Under the pieces are notes generated by a model that saw only the letters and a program-made list of their open reading frames with translations, was not told where the DNA came from and ran no database searches. A stretch of 64,000 bases of DNA from Dietzia sp032248695 (GTDB taxonomy: Bacteria; Actinomycetota; Actinomycetes; Mycobacteriales; Mycobacteriaceae), in the NCBI RefSeq assembly GCF_032248695.1, contig NZ_JAVHXC010000008.1, positions 52,281 through 116,280 on the forward strand. The letters run 5' to 3'. Position 1 is the first letter of the stretch. Every line of letters starts with the position of its first letter. Positions 25,365 through 33,863 of this stretch are shown here, one piece after another. The position numbers were made by a program, and so were the translations under genes.

Positions 25365-27221
25365 TCACTCCACCGTGACGGACTTGGCGAGGTTGCGCGG
25401 CTTGTCCACGTCGTACCCGCGGGCTGCCGCCACCTCGGCCGCGAACGCCTGGTACGGGATGGTGGCCAGCAGCGGCTGCAGCAGCGTGGTGGACGCCGGG
25501 ATCGGGATGAAGTAGTCGGACAGGGGCCGGACCACCTCGTCGCCCTCTTCCGCGATCACGATCGTGCGCGCGCCACGGGCCCGGATCTCCTGGATGTTGC
25601 TCACCAGCTTGGAGTGCAGCACCCCGCGGCCCTCGACCGGCGGCATCACCACGAAGACCGGCATGCCCTCCTCGATGAGGGCGATCGGGCCGTGCTTGAG
25701 CTCGCCGGCCGGGAAGCCCTCGGCGTGCATGTACGCGAGCTCCTTGAGCTTGAGGGCACCCTCGAGCGCCGTGGGGTAGCCCACGTGGCGCCCCAGGAAC
25801 AGCACCGACTTGGAGTCGGCGAGCTCGCGGGCGATCCCGCGGACCGGGTCGAGGGAGTCCACGACCTTCTGGATCTCCTCGGGCATCCGCTCGAGCTGAC
25901 GGAACTCGGCCGCCACCTCGTCCGGGTACTTGGTGCCCCGGGCCTGCGCGAGCGCGAGACCCACCAGGTAGTTCGCGGTGATCTGCGCGAGGTACGCCTT
26001 GGTCGACGCGACGCCGATCTCGGGCCCGGCGTGCGTGTACAGCACCGCGTCCGCCTCGCGCGGGATCTGCGAGCCGTTGGTGTTGCACACCGCCAGGACG
26101 CGGGCTTTCTGGGACTTGGCGTGGCGGACGGCCTCGAGGGTGTCCGCGGTCTCGCCCGACTGGGAGATCGCCACGACCAGCGTGGAGCGGTCCAGCACCG
26201 GGTCGCGGTACCGGAACTCGGAGGCGATCTCGACCTCACATGGCAGCCGCGTCCAGTGCTCGATCGCGTACTTGGCGACCATCCCCGAGTGGTAGGCGCT
26301 ACCGCACGCCACGATGAACACCTTGTCGATGTCCCGCAGGTCCTGGTCGCTCATCCGCTGCTCGTCCAGGACGATGCGGCCGTCCTGGAAGTGGCCGAGC
26401 AGGGTGTCCGCGACGGCCTTGGGCTGCTCCGCGATCTCCTTGAGCATGAAGTAGTCGTAACCGCCCTTCTCGGCGGCCGCGAGGTCCCAGTCGATGTAGA
26501 AGGGGCGCCCCTGGGAGGGCTCGCCGGCGAAGTCGGTGATCTCGTAGCCGTCCGCGCGCAGGACCACCACGTTGTCCTGGCCCAGCTCGACCGCGTCGCG
26601 GGTGTGCTCGATGAACGCCGCGACGTCGGAGCCGAGGAACATCTCCCCCTCACCGACGCCCAGCACCAGCGGGGTCGAGCGCCGCGCCGCGACCAGGACG
26701 TCCGGGTGGGCGGCGTGGCTGAAGACCAGCGTGAACGCGCCCTCCAGGCGGCGCAGCACCGCGCGGCAGGCGGCGACGAAGTCCCCGCCCGTCCCGCCGC
26801 ACTCCATCTCGCGGGTCAACAGATGGGCCGCGACCTCGGAGTCGGTGTCCGACTCGAGCTCGACCCCCGCGGCCTCGAGCTCGGCGCGCAGCGGCGCGAA
26901 GTTCTCGATGATGCCGTTGTGCACGATCGCGACGTCCCCCGAGACGTGCGGGTGCGCGTTGCGGTCACTCGGCCGGCCGTGCGTCGCCCACCGGGTGTGC
27001 CCGATGCCGGTCGAGCCCGGGAACCCACCCTCGCCCGCGGCCACGAGCGCGGCCTCGAGGTTGGCGAGCTTGCCCTCCTTCTTCTCGACGCGGGAGGCCC
27101 CGGCCCCGTCGAGGACGGCGACGCCCGCGGAGTCGTAGCCGCGGTACTCCATCCGCCGGAGGGCCTCGACGACGACAGGGAGGGCGGGGCGATGCCCGAC
27201 ATATCCGACGATTCCGCACAT
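25365..27221 (-). CDS. glmS: Glutamine-fructose-6-phosphate aminotransferase (isomerising)
   Basis: A 618-residue enzyme that makes glucosamine-6-phosphate for peptidoglycan. The N-terminal Ntn glutaminase starts MCGIVGYVGHRPALPV, with C2 as the nucleophile, followed by RRMEYRGYDSAGVAV. Two SIS domains follow (ACGSAYHSGMVAKY, SQSGETADTLEAVRHAK and onward), and the C terminus is KPRNLAKSVTVE. The ATG at 27221 gives the obligatory Cys2. TACACT ends 8 nt upstream, suggesting a near-leaderless promoter that would start the whole glmS-nnr-alr-hydrolase-tsaE-tsaB-rimI-tsaD operon. No glmS ribozyme is seen, as expected outside Firmicutes. Confidence 0.97.
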   Translation of the reverse strand: MCGIVGYVGHRPALPVVVEALRRMEYRGYDSAGVAVLDGAGASRVEKKEGKLANLEAALVAAGEGGFPGSTGIGHTRWATHGRPSDRNAHPHVSGDVAIVHNGIIENFAPLRAELEAAGVELESDTDSEVAAHLLTREMECGGTGGDFVAACRAVLRRLEGAFTLVFSHAAHPDVLVAARRSTPLVLGVGEGEMFLGSDVAAFIEHTRDAVELGQDNVVVLRADGYEITDFAGEPSQGRPFYIDWDLAAAEKGGYDYFMLKEIAEQPKAVADTLLGHFQDGRIVLDEQRMSDQDLRDIDKVFIVACGSAYHSGMVAKYAIEHWTRLPCEVEIASEFRYRDPVLDRSTLVVAISQSGETADTLEAVRHAKSQKARVLAVCNTNGSQIPREADAVLYTHAGPEIGVASTKAYLAQITANYLVGLALAQARGTKYPDEVAAEFRQLERMPEEIQKVVDSLDPVRGIARELADSKSVLFLGRHVGYPTALEGALKLKELAYMHAEGFPAGELKHGPIALIEEGMPVFVVMPPVEGRGVLHSKLVSNIQEIRARGARTIVIAEEGDEVVRPLSDYFIPIPASTTLLQPLLATIPYQAFAAEVAAARGYDVDKPRNLAKSVTVE

Positions 27222-27229
27222 GGGCGACA

Positions 27230-27235
27230 AGTGTA
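27230..27235 (-). promoter_or_regulatory. Putative -10 hexamer of the glmS operon
   Basis: Minus-strand TACACT is followed by 8 nt and the glmS ATG (27221). No Shine-Dalgarno sequence lies between. Confidence 0.45.
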
Positions 27236-27281
27236 GCCACCACGTCCGACAGGCCCGGCACCCTTCGCGCCCCCGAGGCGA

Positions 27282-27287
27282 TACTGT
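27282..27287 (+). promoter_or_regulatory. Putative -10 hexamer, leaderless start
   Basis: TACTGT is followed by 7 nt and the GTG at 27295. It supports that GTG over the GTG at 27286, which lies inside the hexamer. Confidence 0.5.
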
Positions 27288-27294
27288 GGCCATC

Positions 27295-28167
27295 GTGGCC
27301 AAGAAGACCAAGGAACTGCACGCCAGGGTGGGTCGGCGCGGACCCTACGCCGTCGACAGGGGTGATCTCGGGTTCACCGGTACCCCCGGCGTCGTGTTCG
27401 TCCCGCGTGGTGCCCCGTCGCCCGCGCCCGTCGTGGGGTGGGCCCACGACTGGACCCGGGGGCCGGACCACTACGTCGACACGCTCAAGCATCTCGCGTC
27501 GTGGGGGTTCGTCGTGGTCGCGCCGGCCACCGATCTCGGGCTGCGCCCGAACCACCAGCATTTCGCGGACCACCTGTCCGCGGCGATCGAGGACACCCTC
27601 CACGCCACCCTCGGCCGCGGGTCGGTGCGCGCGGATCCGCGCCGCATCGGTCTCGCCGGCCACGGCCTCGGCGGCGGCGTCTGCGCGCTGCTGGCCTCCC
27701 AGCGCACCGACATCGACGCGGTCGCGATGGTGTTCCCCACCGAGACGGTCCCCGCGGCCGCCGACCGGGCGATGACCGTCGACTCCCCCGCGCTGCTGCT
27801 CTCGGCCGCGGGCGGTGTCCACGCCGAGGACGCGCGCGCCCTGCACCTGGCCTGGCGCGCTCCGCTCGCCCACCGGCGTCTGGACAAGGCGATCGAAGGC
27901 GGGCTGGTGGAACGCAACGCGCTGATCGAGCGGATCGGCCTGGCCGACCCGGACCGCCGCACCCACCGCACGGTCCGGCCGTTGCTCGCGGGCTACCTGC
28001 TGGCGACCCTCGCCGGCGACGAGACGTACGCAGCGTTCGCCGATCCCACCGCGACGTTCAAGGACACCGTCGCGGTGACCGACGAGATGCTGGAGGACTC
28101 GGGGGACGACCCGCTGACCACCACGCCGCCGGCGCTCAAGCTGCTCAAGTCCTTCACCGGCGGCTGA
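27295..28167 (+). CDS. Alpha/beta-hydrolase-fold protein lacking the nucleophile (dienelactone/PETase-like)
   Basis: A 290-residue alpha/beta-hydrolase-fold protein. The fold is clear: VVGWAHDWTRGPDHYVDTLK, then GFVVVAPATDLG, and a nucleophile-elbow region DPRRIGLAGHGLGGGVCALL. The elbow reads G-H-G-L-G where an active enzyme has G-H-S-x-G, so the serine is replaced by glycine. It is therefore probably a non-catalytic member that binds a ligand or partner. The start is the GTG at 27295 by the TACTGT-N7 rule; a GTG at 27286 with GAGG upstream is the alternative. It is divergent from glmS and convergent with glmM. No partner is evident. Confidence 0.75.
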   Translation: MAKKTKELHARVGRRGPYAVDRGDLGFTGTPGVVFVPRGAPSPAPVVGWAHDWTRGPDHYVDTLKHLASWGFVVVAPATDLGLRPNHQHFADHLSAAIEDTLHATLGRGSVRADPRRIGLAGHGLGGGVCALLASQRTDIDAVAMVFPTETVPAAADRAMTVDSPALLLSAAGGVHAEDARALHLAWRAPLAHRRLDKAIEGGLVERNALIERIGLADPDRRTHRTVRPLLAGYLLATLAGDETYAAFADPTATFKDTVAVTDEMLEDSGDDPLTTTPPALKLLKSFTGG

Positions 28168-28182
28168 CCCGGCGGGCCGCTA

Positions 28183-28219
28183 CCGGCCGGGCTGCGGCCG
28201 GCCGGGCTGCGGCCGGCCA
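28183..28219. repeat. 15-bp tandem repeat/terminator-like region between convergent genes
   Basis: CCGGCCGGGCTGCGG occurs at 28183-28197 and 28198-28212, followed by a partial copy. The unit is internally complementary (GGCC), so it can fold, and it may serve both converging genes as a terminator. Confidence 0.6.
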
Positions 28220-28258
28220 CCGGTCCGCCCGGGAGGCCGGGCCCGGCGGCGGTGCGGG

Positions 28259-29617
28259 TCAGACGGCGGCGACGACGCCGGCGAGCCGCTCGGCGACCTC
28301 GCCGGCGAGGTCCGCGTCCTCGGCCTCGACCATGACGCGGACCAACTGCTCGGTCCCCGACGGGCGCAGCAGGACCCGGCCCGTCGCGCCGAGCCGCAGT
28401 TCCTCCACCGCGACGGCGTCGCCGACCGCCGGGGAGGCCACGACCGCCGCCTTGTCCTCCACGGGCACGTTGACGAGGACCTGCGGCAGGACCGTCATCA
28501 CGGACGCCAGCTCGGCGAGGGAGCGCCCGGTCTCGGCCATGCGGGCCATGATGCGCAGGCCCGTCAGCACCCCGTCGCCGGTGGTCGCGTGGGCGGGGAG
28601 CACGAGGTGCCCGGACTGCTCGCCGCCGAGGCTGTACCCGCCCTCGCGCAGCCGTTCGAGCACGTACCGGTCCCCGACCTTGGTCTCGGTGACCTCGATA
28701 CCGGCCTCCCGCATCGCGACCTTGAGCCCGAGGTTGCTCATAATGGTGGCGACGAGCGAATTGCCCGCCAGCTCGCCTGCGTCGCGCATGGCCAGCGCCA
28801 GGATCGCCATGATCTGGTCACCGTCGACGACCTGACCGGCGGCGTCCACGGCCAGACAGCGATCGGCGTCGCCGTCGTGAGCGAGCCCGAGGTCGGCGCC
28901 GTGCTCGCGGACCGCCGCGCGGACGTCGTCGAGGTGGGTGGAACCGCAGTTGTCGTTGATGTTGTAGCCGTCGGGGCTGGAGTGGATCTCGATGACCGTC
29001 GCCCCGGCCTCGCGGTAGGCGCGGGGCGCGGCGACGCTGGCGGCGCCGTTGGCGCAGTCGACGACGACGACGAGCCCGTCCAGCCGGGAGGGTGTGGCGT
29101 CGAGCAGGTGGCGGACATAGCTGTCCAGGGCGTCCTCGGGGGCGGCGCGGGAGATCCGGCCGATCGCGGACCCGGTCGGCCCGGTGATGGCGCCCTCGGT
29201 GAGCGCGGCCTCGATACGGTCCTCGACCTCGTCACCGAGCTTGTGACCGCCCGCGGCGAAGAACTTGATGCCGTTGTCCGGCATGGCGTTGTGGGAGGCG
29301 GAGATCACGGCACCGAGGGCGGCGCCGTGGCCGGCCGTCAGGTGGGCCACGGCCGGGGTGGGGATCTCCCCCACCAGGAGGACGTCGACCCCCTGGCTGG
29401 CCAGGCCCGCCGCGAGGGCGGCCTCCAGCATCTCCCCCGACACCCGCGGGTCGCGGCCGACGACGGCCAGGGGGCGGGCGCCGGCGCTTCCGGACGTGGG
29501 GCCGTTCTCCGTCGCGAGGACCGCGGCCGCCGCGGCACCGAGTCGGACCGCGAGGTCGACGGTGAGGGTCCGGTTGGCGAGCCCACGGACCCCGTCGGTG
29601 CCGAACAGTCGCGTCAT
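28259..29617 (-). CDS. glmM: Phosphoglucosamine mutase
   Basis: A 452-residue alpha-D-phosphohexomutase converting glucosamine-6-phosphate to glucosamine-1-phosphate, the step after GlmS. The N terminus RLFGTDGVRGLANRTLT, the phosphoserine loop ISASHNAMPDNGIKFF (S108), the metal loop HDGDADRCLAVD, the sugar-binding GGEQSGH and the phosphate-binding RPSGTEQLVRVMVEA are all present. GGAGG lies 9 nt before the ATG at 29617. It follows rplM-rpsI on the same strand but is separated from it by a strong terminator, so it probably has its own promoter. Confidence 0.97.
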   Translation of the reverse strand: MTRLFGTDGVRGLANRTLTVDLAVRLGAAAAAVLATENGPTSGSAGARPLAVVGRDPRVSGEMLEAALAAGLASQGVDVLLVGEIPTPAVAHLTAGHGAALGAVISASHNAMPDNGIKFFAAGGHKLGDEVEDRIEAALTEGAITGPTGSAIGRISRAAPEDALDSYVRHLLDATPSRLDGLVVVVDCANGAASVAAPRAYREAGATVIEIHSSPDGYNINDNCGSTHLDDVRAAVREHGADLGLAHDGDADRCLAVDAAGQVVDGDQIMAILALAMRDAGELAGNSLVATIMSNLGLKVAMREAGIEVTETKVGDRYVLERLREGGYSLGGEQSGHLVLPAHATTGDGVLTGLRIMARMAETGRSLAELASVMTVLPQVLVNVPVEDKAAVVASPAVGDAVAVEELRLGATGRVLLRPSGTEQLVRVMVEAEDADLAGEVAERLAGVVAAV

Positions 29618-29716
29618 GTCGTGTGATCCTCCGGGGTCGTGTGGTCGCCGCCGCGGGGCGGGTCGGGAATGACCGGGTCAGGATAACCCTGCCCGGCTGC
29701 TCGCTCGGTAAATGGA

Positions 29717-29753
29717 CCAGAGCAGGCCCCCGCGTCGCGGGAACCTGCTCTGG
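29717..29753 (-). terminator. Terminator of the rplM-rpsI operon
   Basis: CCAGAGCAGG (29717-29726) pairs with CCTGCTCTGG (29744-29753). The loop can extend the stem further. On the minus strand an ATTTA stretch follows. Confidence 0.85.
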
Positions 29754-29771
29754 GGGCGCGATCCGGGTGGA

Positions 29772-30308
29772 TCAGCGCTTCGAGTACTGCGGGGCCTTGC
29801 GGGCCTTCTTGAGGCCGGCCTTCTTGCGCTCGACGGCGCGGGCGTCACGCGTGAGGAAGCCCGCCTTCTTGAGCGCCGGGCGGTCGTCCGGCGAGTACTG
29901 GGTCAGCGCACGGGCGATGGCCAGGCGCAGCGCGCCGGCCTGGCCCGAAGGGCCGCCACCGTGGAGCAGCGCCACGATGTCGAACTGCTCCTCGCGCTCG
30001 ACCAGGACCAGCGGCGACTTGACGAGCTGCTGGTGCACCTTGTTCGGGAAGTACTCCTCGAGGGAGCGCCCGTTGAGGGTGAACTGGCCGGAGCCGGGCA
30101 GCAGGCGGACGCGGGCGACGGCCTCCTTGCGGCGGCCGACGGCCTGGGCCGGGCCGGAGGAGACGACGGGCGCGAACTGGGCGTCGACGTCGGCGACGAA
30201 GTCGGTGCCGCCGGCGTAGTCGGCCTCGCTGTAGTCCTCGGCGACCTCGGCGGCGAGGTCCGCCACCGTGTCGTCGGCGACCTCGGGGGTGATGTTCTCG
30301 TCGGTCAC
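29772..30308 (-). CDS. rpsI: 30S ribosomal protein uS9
   Basis: A 178-residue small-subunit ribosomal protein. An acidic N-terminal extension (about 1-50) is typical of actinobacterial S9. The conserved core follows: AVGRRKEAVARVRLLPGSG, NGRSLEEYFPN, LLHGGGPSGQAGALRLAIAR and the C-terminal RDARAVERKKAGLKKARKAP, ending QYSKR, which reaches the P-site tRNA. The ATG at 30308 overlaps the rplM stop as ATGA. Confidence 0.98.
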   Translation of the reverse strand: MTDENITPEVADDTVADLAAEVAEDYSEADYAGGTDFVADVDAQFAPVVSSGPAQAVGRRKEAVARVRLLPGSGQFTLNGRSLEEYFPNKVHQQLVKSPLVLVEREEQFDIVALLHGGGPSGQAGALRLAIARALTQYSPDDRPALKKAGFLTRDARAVERKKAGLKKARKAPQYSKR

Positions 30309-30748
30309 TGGGCCACCTGCTTGATCTCGAAGGGCACGGGCTGCTGGGCGGCGTGCGGGTGGTCCGGACCCGCGTACACCTTGAGCTTGGAGGCGACGGC
30401 ACGGCCGAGCTTGTTGCTCGGGAGCATGCCCTTGACGGCCTTCTCGACGACGCGGTCGGGACGCGTGTCCATGGCCTTGCCCAGGGTCTGCGACTTCAGC
30501 CCACCGGGGAAACCGGAGTGGCGGTGCTGCACCACACGGTCGCGCTTGTTGGACGAGATCGCGACCTTGTCGGCGTTGATGATGATGACGAAGTCGCCGG
30601 TGTCGGCGTTCGGGGCGAACTGCGGCTTGTGCTTGCCACGGAGGATGTTGGCGACCTGGACGGCGAGTCGACCGAGCACCACGTCGGTGGCGTCGATGAC
30701 ATACCAGGCGCGCGTCACGTCCCCGGGCTTGGGGGTGTACGTGGACAC
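30305..30748 (-). CDS. rplM: 50S ribosomal protein uL13
   Basis: A 147-residue large-subunit ribosomal protein, the same length as in M. tuberculosis. YVIDATDVVLGRLAVQVANI, HSGFPGGLKSQTLGKAMD and AVKGMLPSNKLGR are the conserved parts. The start is the GTG at 30748, with GAGG 8 nt upstream; a longer frame to 30865 shows no homology. It is the first gene of the rplM-rpsI operon. The 213 nt upstream (30749-30961) hold its leader and the tRNA promoter, and no other gene. Confidence 0.97.
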   Translation of the reverse strand: MSTYTPKPGDVTRAWYVIDATDVVLGRLAVQVANILRGKHKPQFAPNADTGDFVIIINADKVAISSNKRDRVVQHRHSGFPGGLKSQTLGKAMDTRPDRVVEKAVKGMLPSNKLGRAVASKLKVYAGPDHPHAAQQPVPFEIKQVAQ

Positions 30749-30941
30749 AGGCAATACCTCTGTCTGTCTAGTGGGCTGCCGGCCGGTGGACGCCCTCCCC
30801 CTCGGACGGCGGCCGGTGGTGACCCGTTCGAGGCGGTCCACCGCCACCGGTGAAGGTGACGACACGGACGCCGACGGTCAACAGTACCGTCCGACGCCCA
30901 CCCGCTCCAAGTCGGCGGTCACGGCCGTCCGGCCCATCGGC

Positions 30942-30947
30942 TAGACT
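30942..30947 (+). promoter_or_regulatory. Putative -10 of the tRNA-Arg gene
   Basis: TAGACT lies 14 nt before the mature tRNA 5' end, a suitable distance for a short leader trimmed by RNase P. Confidence 0.5.
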
Positions 30948-30961
30948 CTCCTGCGGTTCCC

Positions 30962-31037
30962 GCCCTCGTAGCTCAGTGGATAGAGCACGGCTCTCCTAAA
31001 GCCGGTGTCGGAGGTTCGATTCCTCTCGGGGGCACCA
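30962..31037 (+). tRNA. tRNA-Arg (anticodon CCU)
   Basis: The full cloverleaf can be folded. The acceptor stem GCCCTCG pairs with CGGGGGC. The D arm is in GCTCAGTGGATAGAGC. The anticodon stem CGGCT/AGCCG has the loop CTCCTAA (anticodon CCT). The T arm GGAGG-TTCGATT-CCTCT is complete. The CCA end is encoded (31035-31037). It reads the rare AGG codon. It lies on the boundary between two conserved gene blocks. Confidence 0.97.
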
Positions 31038-31071
31038 CAGGTGCCGCGCGGCCCGGCGCGGTTCCCGACCC

Positions 31072-31103
31072 GGCGGCGCCGGGGCCGGGACCCCGGCGCC
31101 GCC
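31072..31103 (+). terminator. Hairpin downstream of tRNA-Arg
   Basis: GGCGGCGCCGGGG (31072-31084) pairs perfectly with CCCCGGCGCCGCC (31091-31103) around a 6-nt loop. It is followed by a 13-bp direct repeat GCCGCCGCTCGGT (31098-31110, 31111-31123). Confidence 0.75.
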
Positions 31104-31169
31104 GCTCGGTGCCGCCGCTCGGTGCCGCCGCGGGGCGCCGGTGCGTCAGCGCCGCAGGGTGCCGGGTCG

Positions 31170-31730
31170 TCAGCGCCGCAGCGTGGCCGAGAAGGCGCTC
31201 GTCAGCGCGAGGATCGGCAGCCCGATGAACAGGTGCACGATCGCGGCCGCCAACCCGTCGAGGAACGGCACGGTCACCAGCAGGGGAAGCGCCACGGCGG
31301 CGACGATGAGCAGCCCCACCGTCCACGAGTAGAACTGCTGCGGATTGGCGGTGCCGATGAGCAGGAGATACCAGAGCAGTCCGGCGAGGATCGCCGCCAC
31401 GGCGCCGTAGACGGCGTACATCGTCGGGGTGTTCCCGCCGTTGGCCCACTGGTGGCCGAACCGGGAGAACACGGCGTCGACGACCCAGGCGATCAGCCAA
31501 CCCGCGATCGCCGCGACGAGAGCGGTGGCGGCCACGCTGCCGACGAACTTGCCCACGTCGATCGCGGGTCCGCGCCGGGGCTCCACGTAGCCGTCGTCGT
31601 ACCCGGCCTCGCCCCCGTAGCCGTCGTCATAGGCGGGGTCGTACGCCCGGTCGCCGCTCATCCGCGAGTAGGCACGCGAATCGGGCTGCTGCCCCATGCG
31701 TCGGGTGTGGTCGTCCTGTCCGGGATACAT
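31170..31730 (-). CDS. Four-helix membrane protein of unknown function
   Basis: A 186-residue protein. An acidic, Tyr/Gly-rich N-terminal tail (DPAYDDGYGGEAGYDDGY) precedes four membrane helices, near SVAATALVAAIAGWLIAWVV, TMYAVYGAVAAILAGLLWYL, WTVGLLIVAAVALPLLVTV and AAAIVHLFIGLPILALTSAF. The helix pattern resembles DUF6069-type actinobacterial proteins, but I cannot confirm the family. GGAGG 8 nt before the ATG at 31730 supports the start. It lies after mctC but behind two strong hairpins, so it is probably transcribed separately. Confidence 0.6.
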   Translation of the reverse strand: MYPGQDDHTRRMGQQPDSRAYSRMSGDRAYDPAYDDGYGGEAGYDDGYVEPRRGPAIDVGKFVGSVAATALVAAIAGWLIAWVVDAVFSRFGHQWANGGNTPTMYAVYGAVAAILAGLLWYLLLIGTANPQQFYSWTVGLLIVAAVALPLLVTVPFLDGLAAAIVHLFIGLPILALTSAFSATLRR

Positions 31731-31754
31731 CTCTACCGCCTCCGAATCGGTGTG

Positions 31755-31826
31755 GTGCCCACCGAGGGTAGTCCCTCGGTGGGCACGACGAGGCCCGCCC
31801 GACCGTCCGGAGACGATCGGGCGGGC
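31755..31826 (-). terminator. Two adjacent hairpins after mctC
   Basis: The first hairpin is a perfect 14-bp stem, arm GTGCCCACCGAGGG (31755-31768 with 31773-31786), and a TAGT loop. The second is a 10-bp stem, arm GCCCGCCCGA (31793-31802 with 31817-31826). Coming just after the mctC stop they form a tandem terminator. Confidence 0.8.
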
Positions 31827-31841
31827 CCGCGGGTGGTCGGA

Positions 31842-33461
31842 TCAGTGGGCGATGGTCTTCTCCACACCGACACCGGTGAGCGAGCGGACCTCCATCTCGA
31901 CCCGCTTCTCCGGGAACTCGTCCTTCTTGCCGATGAACGTCCCGATGATTCCGAGCAGGAACGCCAGCGGGATCGACACGATGCCCGGGTTCGACAGCGG
32001 GAACAGGGAGAAGTCGACGCTCGAGATCATCGACTTCTCGCTGCCGGAGACGGCCGGCGAGAGGGCGATCAGCACCAGGGTGCTGATGAGGCCGCCGTAC
32101 ATGGAGAACAGCGCGCCGGTGGTGTTGAACCGCTTCCAGAACAGCGAGTACAGGATCGTCGGCAGGTTGGCCGAGGCCGCGATCGCGAAGGCCAGGGCCA
32201 CGAGGAAGGCGATGTTCTGCCCCATCGCACCGATCCCCATGACGATCGAGACGATGCCGATCACCACGACCGTGATCCGCGAGACCCGCAGCTGCGACTG
32301 CTCGGTCGCCTGGCCGTGCTTGAGCACCCCGTTGTAGATGTCGTGCGCGAACGAGGCGGACGCGGTGATGGCGAGTCCGGCGACCACGGCGAGGATCGTC
32401 GCGAAGGCGACGGCCGAGATGATGCCGAGGAAGATCTCGCCACCCAGGGCGAACGCCAGCAGCGGCGCCGCCGAGTTCACGCCGCCCGGGGCGTTCTCGA
32501 TGACCTCGGGCCCCACCATCGCCGCGGCACCGAAGCCCAGGACGAGGGTGAACAGGTAGAAGCCGCCGATGAGCGCGATGGCCCACGTGACCGACCGGCG
32601 GGCCTCCTTGGCCGTGGGGACGGTGTAGAAGCGCATGAGCACGTGGGGCAGACCGGCGGTGCCGAAGACCAGCGCGATCGACAGCGAGACGAAGTCGAGC
32701 TTGGAGGTCTCGGTGGCGCCGTACTGCAGACCCGGCTGCAGGAGGTCCTTGCCGGAGTTCGCGACCGCCTCCCCCAGCAGCGCGGAGAAGTTGCCCCGCG
32801 CGGCCACCAGGACGAGGAGGCACATGATCAGCACGCCGCCGACCAGCAGGACCGCCTTGACCATCTGGACGTAGGTGGTGCCCTTCATGCCGCCGACGAG
32901 CACGTAGACGATCATGAGGATGCCGACCACGGCGACGACGATCGACTGCCCCGTGGAGTCGTCGATGTTCAGCAGGAGCGCGACAAGGCCGCCGGCGCCC
33001 GCCATCTGGGCGATCAGGTAGAACAGGCAGACGGCGAGGGTGGCGAGGGCGGCCGCCATGCGGACGGGCCGCTGGTTGAGCCGGAAGCTGAGCACGTCGG
33101 CCATCGTGAACCGGCCGGTGTTGCGCATGAGCTCGGCCACGAGCATGAGGGCGACGAGCCAGGCGACGAGGAACCCGATGGAGTAGAGGAATCCGTCGTA
33201 CCCGTTGATCGCGATGGCCCCCGCGATGCCGAGGAACGACGCCGCGGAGAGGTAGTCACCGGCGATGGCGAAACCGTTCTGCGGACCGGTGAAGCTGGAA
33301 CCACCGGTGTAGAAGTCCTTGGTCGACTTGGTGGACTTCGACGCCCGGAGCACGAGCGCCATCGTCACCACGATGAACACGGCGAACACCGACATGTTGA
33401 GCAGGGTGCTGCCGACCTGCTCGCCCGGCGCGAGTTCGCGGATGTTGATGAGCCAGTCCAT
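31842..33461 (-). CDS. mctC: Monocarboxylate (acetate/propionate/pyruvate) sodium-solute symporter MctC
   Basis: A 539-residue member of the sodium:solute symporter family (ActP/MctC branch) with about 13 membrane helices. Characteristic stretches are DFYTGGSSFTGPQNGFAIAG, DYLSAASFLGIAGAIAINGY, YVQMVKAVLLVGGVLIM and ASANLPTILYSLFWKRFNT. With the adjoining DUF485 protein and accD3, fkbp and gltA downstream, it matches the C. glutamicum cg0949-cg0953 locus, where MctC imports acetate, propionate and pyruvate. Its ATG overlaps the DUF485 stop (TGATG). prpE and gltA nearby give the imported acids an obvious fate. Confidence 0.92.
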   Translation of the reverse strand: MDWLINIRELAPGEQVGSTLLNMSVFAVFIVVTMALVLRASKSTKSTKDFYTGGSSFTGPQNGFAIAGDYLSAASFLGIAGAIAINGYDGFLYSIGFLVAWLVALMLVAELMRNTGRFTMADVLSFRLNQRPVRMAAALATLAVCLFYLIAQMAGAGGLVALLLNIDDSTGQSIVVAVVGILMIVYVLVGGMKGTTYVQMVKAVLLVGGVLIMCLLVLVAARGNFSALLGEAVANSGKDLLQPGLQYGATETSKLDFVSLSIALVFGTAGLPHVLMRFYTVPTAKEARRSVTWAIALIGGFYLFTLVLGFGAAAMVGPEVIENAPGGVNSAAPLLAFALGGEIFLGIISAVAFATILAVVAGLAITASASFAHDIYNGVLKHGQATEQSQLRVSRITVVVIGIVSIVMGIGAMGQNIAFLVALAFAIAASANLPTILYSLFWKRFNTTGALFSMYGGLISTLVLIALSPAVSGSEKSMISSVDFSLFPLSNPGIVSIPLAFLLGIIGTFIGKKDEFPEKRVEMEVRSLTGVGVEKTIAH

Positions 33462-33823
33462 CAGGCGACCCCACCTTCCAGTTCGAGGCGGATGGATTCC
33501 GCACGGGGATCGATCTCACGGTTGGCGAACCGGATGTAGAGGAACGTGATGAGGAAGGTCGTGACGAACTGCCCCAGGCCGATGATCAGGCCCCAGGTGA
33601 TGTTCCCGAAGACCTTGGTCGCCATGAAGTCCGTCGCGTAGACGGCCAGGATCACGTAGAGGAAGTACCAGACGAGGAAGGCGATCGTCATGGGGAACAC
33701 GAACGCCCGGAACTTGCTGCGCAACTCCTGGAAGGCGGGGCTGCCCTGCATCGCCGTGAATTCCGCCGCTTCCGGGGTTCGCCGCGATGCGCCCCCCGCC
33801 GGCGGATCGGTTGGTTGGGACAC
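33461..33823 (-). CDS. DUF485 membrane protein, partner of MctC
   Basis: A 120-residue DUF485 protein with two membrane helices (PMTIAFLVWYFLYVILAVYA and GLIIGLGQFVTTFLITFLYI) and the conserved RFANREIDPRAESIRLELE tail. DUF485 genes almost always precede acetate permease genes and probably encode a small subunit or chaperone. The start is the GTG at 33823, with GGAGG 6 nt upstream; that site lies in the palindrome GGAGGACCTCC and could be occluded by RNA folding. The overlap with mctC means coupled translation. Confidence 0.9.
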   Translation of the reverse strand: MSQPTDPPAGGASRRTPEAAEFTAMQGSPAFQELRSKFRAFVFPMTIAFLVWYFLYVILAVYATDFMATKVFGNITWGLIIGLGQFVTTFLITFLYIRFANREIDPRAESIRLELEGGVA

Positions 33824-33863
33824 GGAGGTCCTCCGTTTCGGGTTCTCGACAGCACACCCCTGT

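Noticed and set aside
31038..31169. Attachment-site remnant or integrated element next to the tRNA gene
   Set aside because: No duplicated tRNA 3' end, integrase or foreign-composition genes are visible. Only short GC repeats and a terminator follow.
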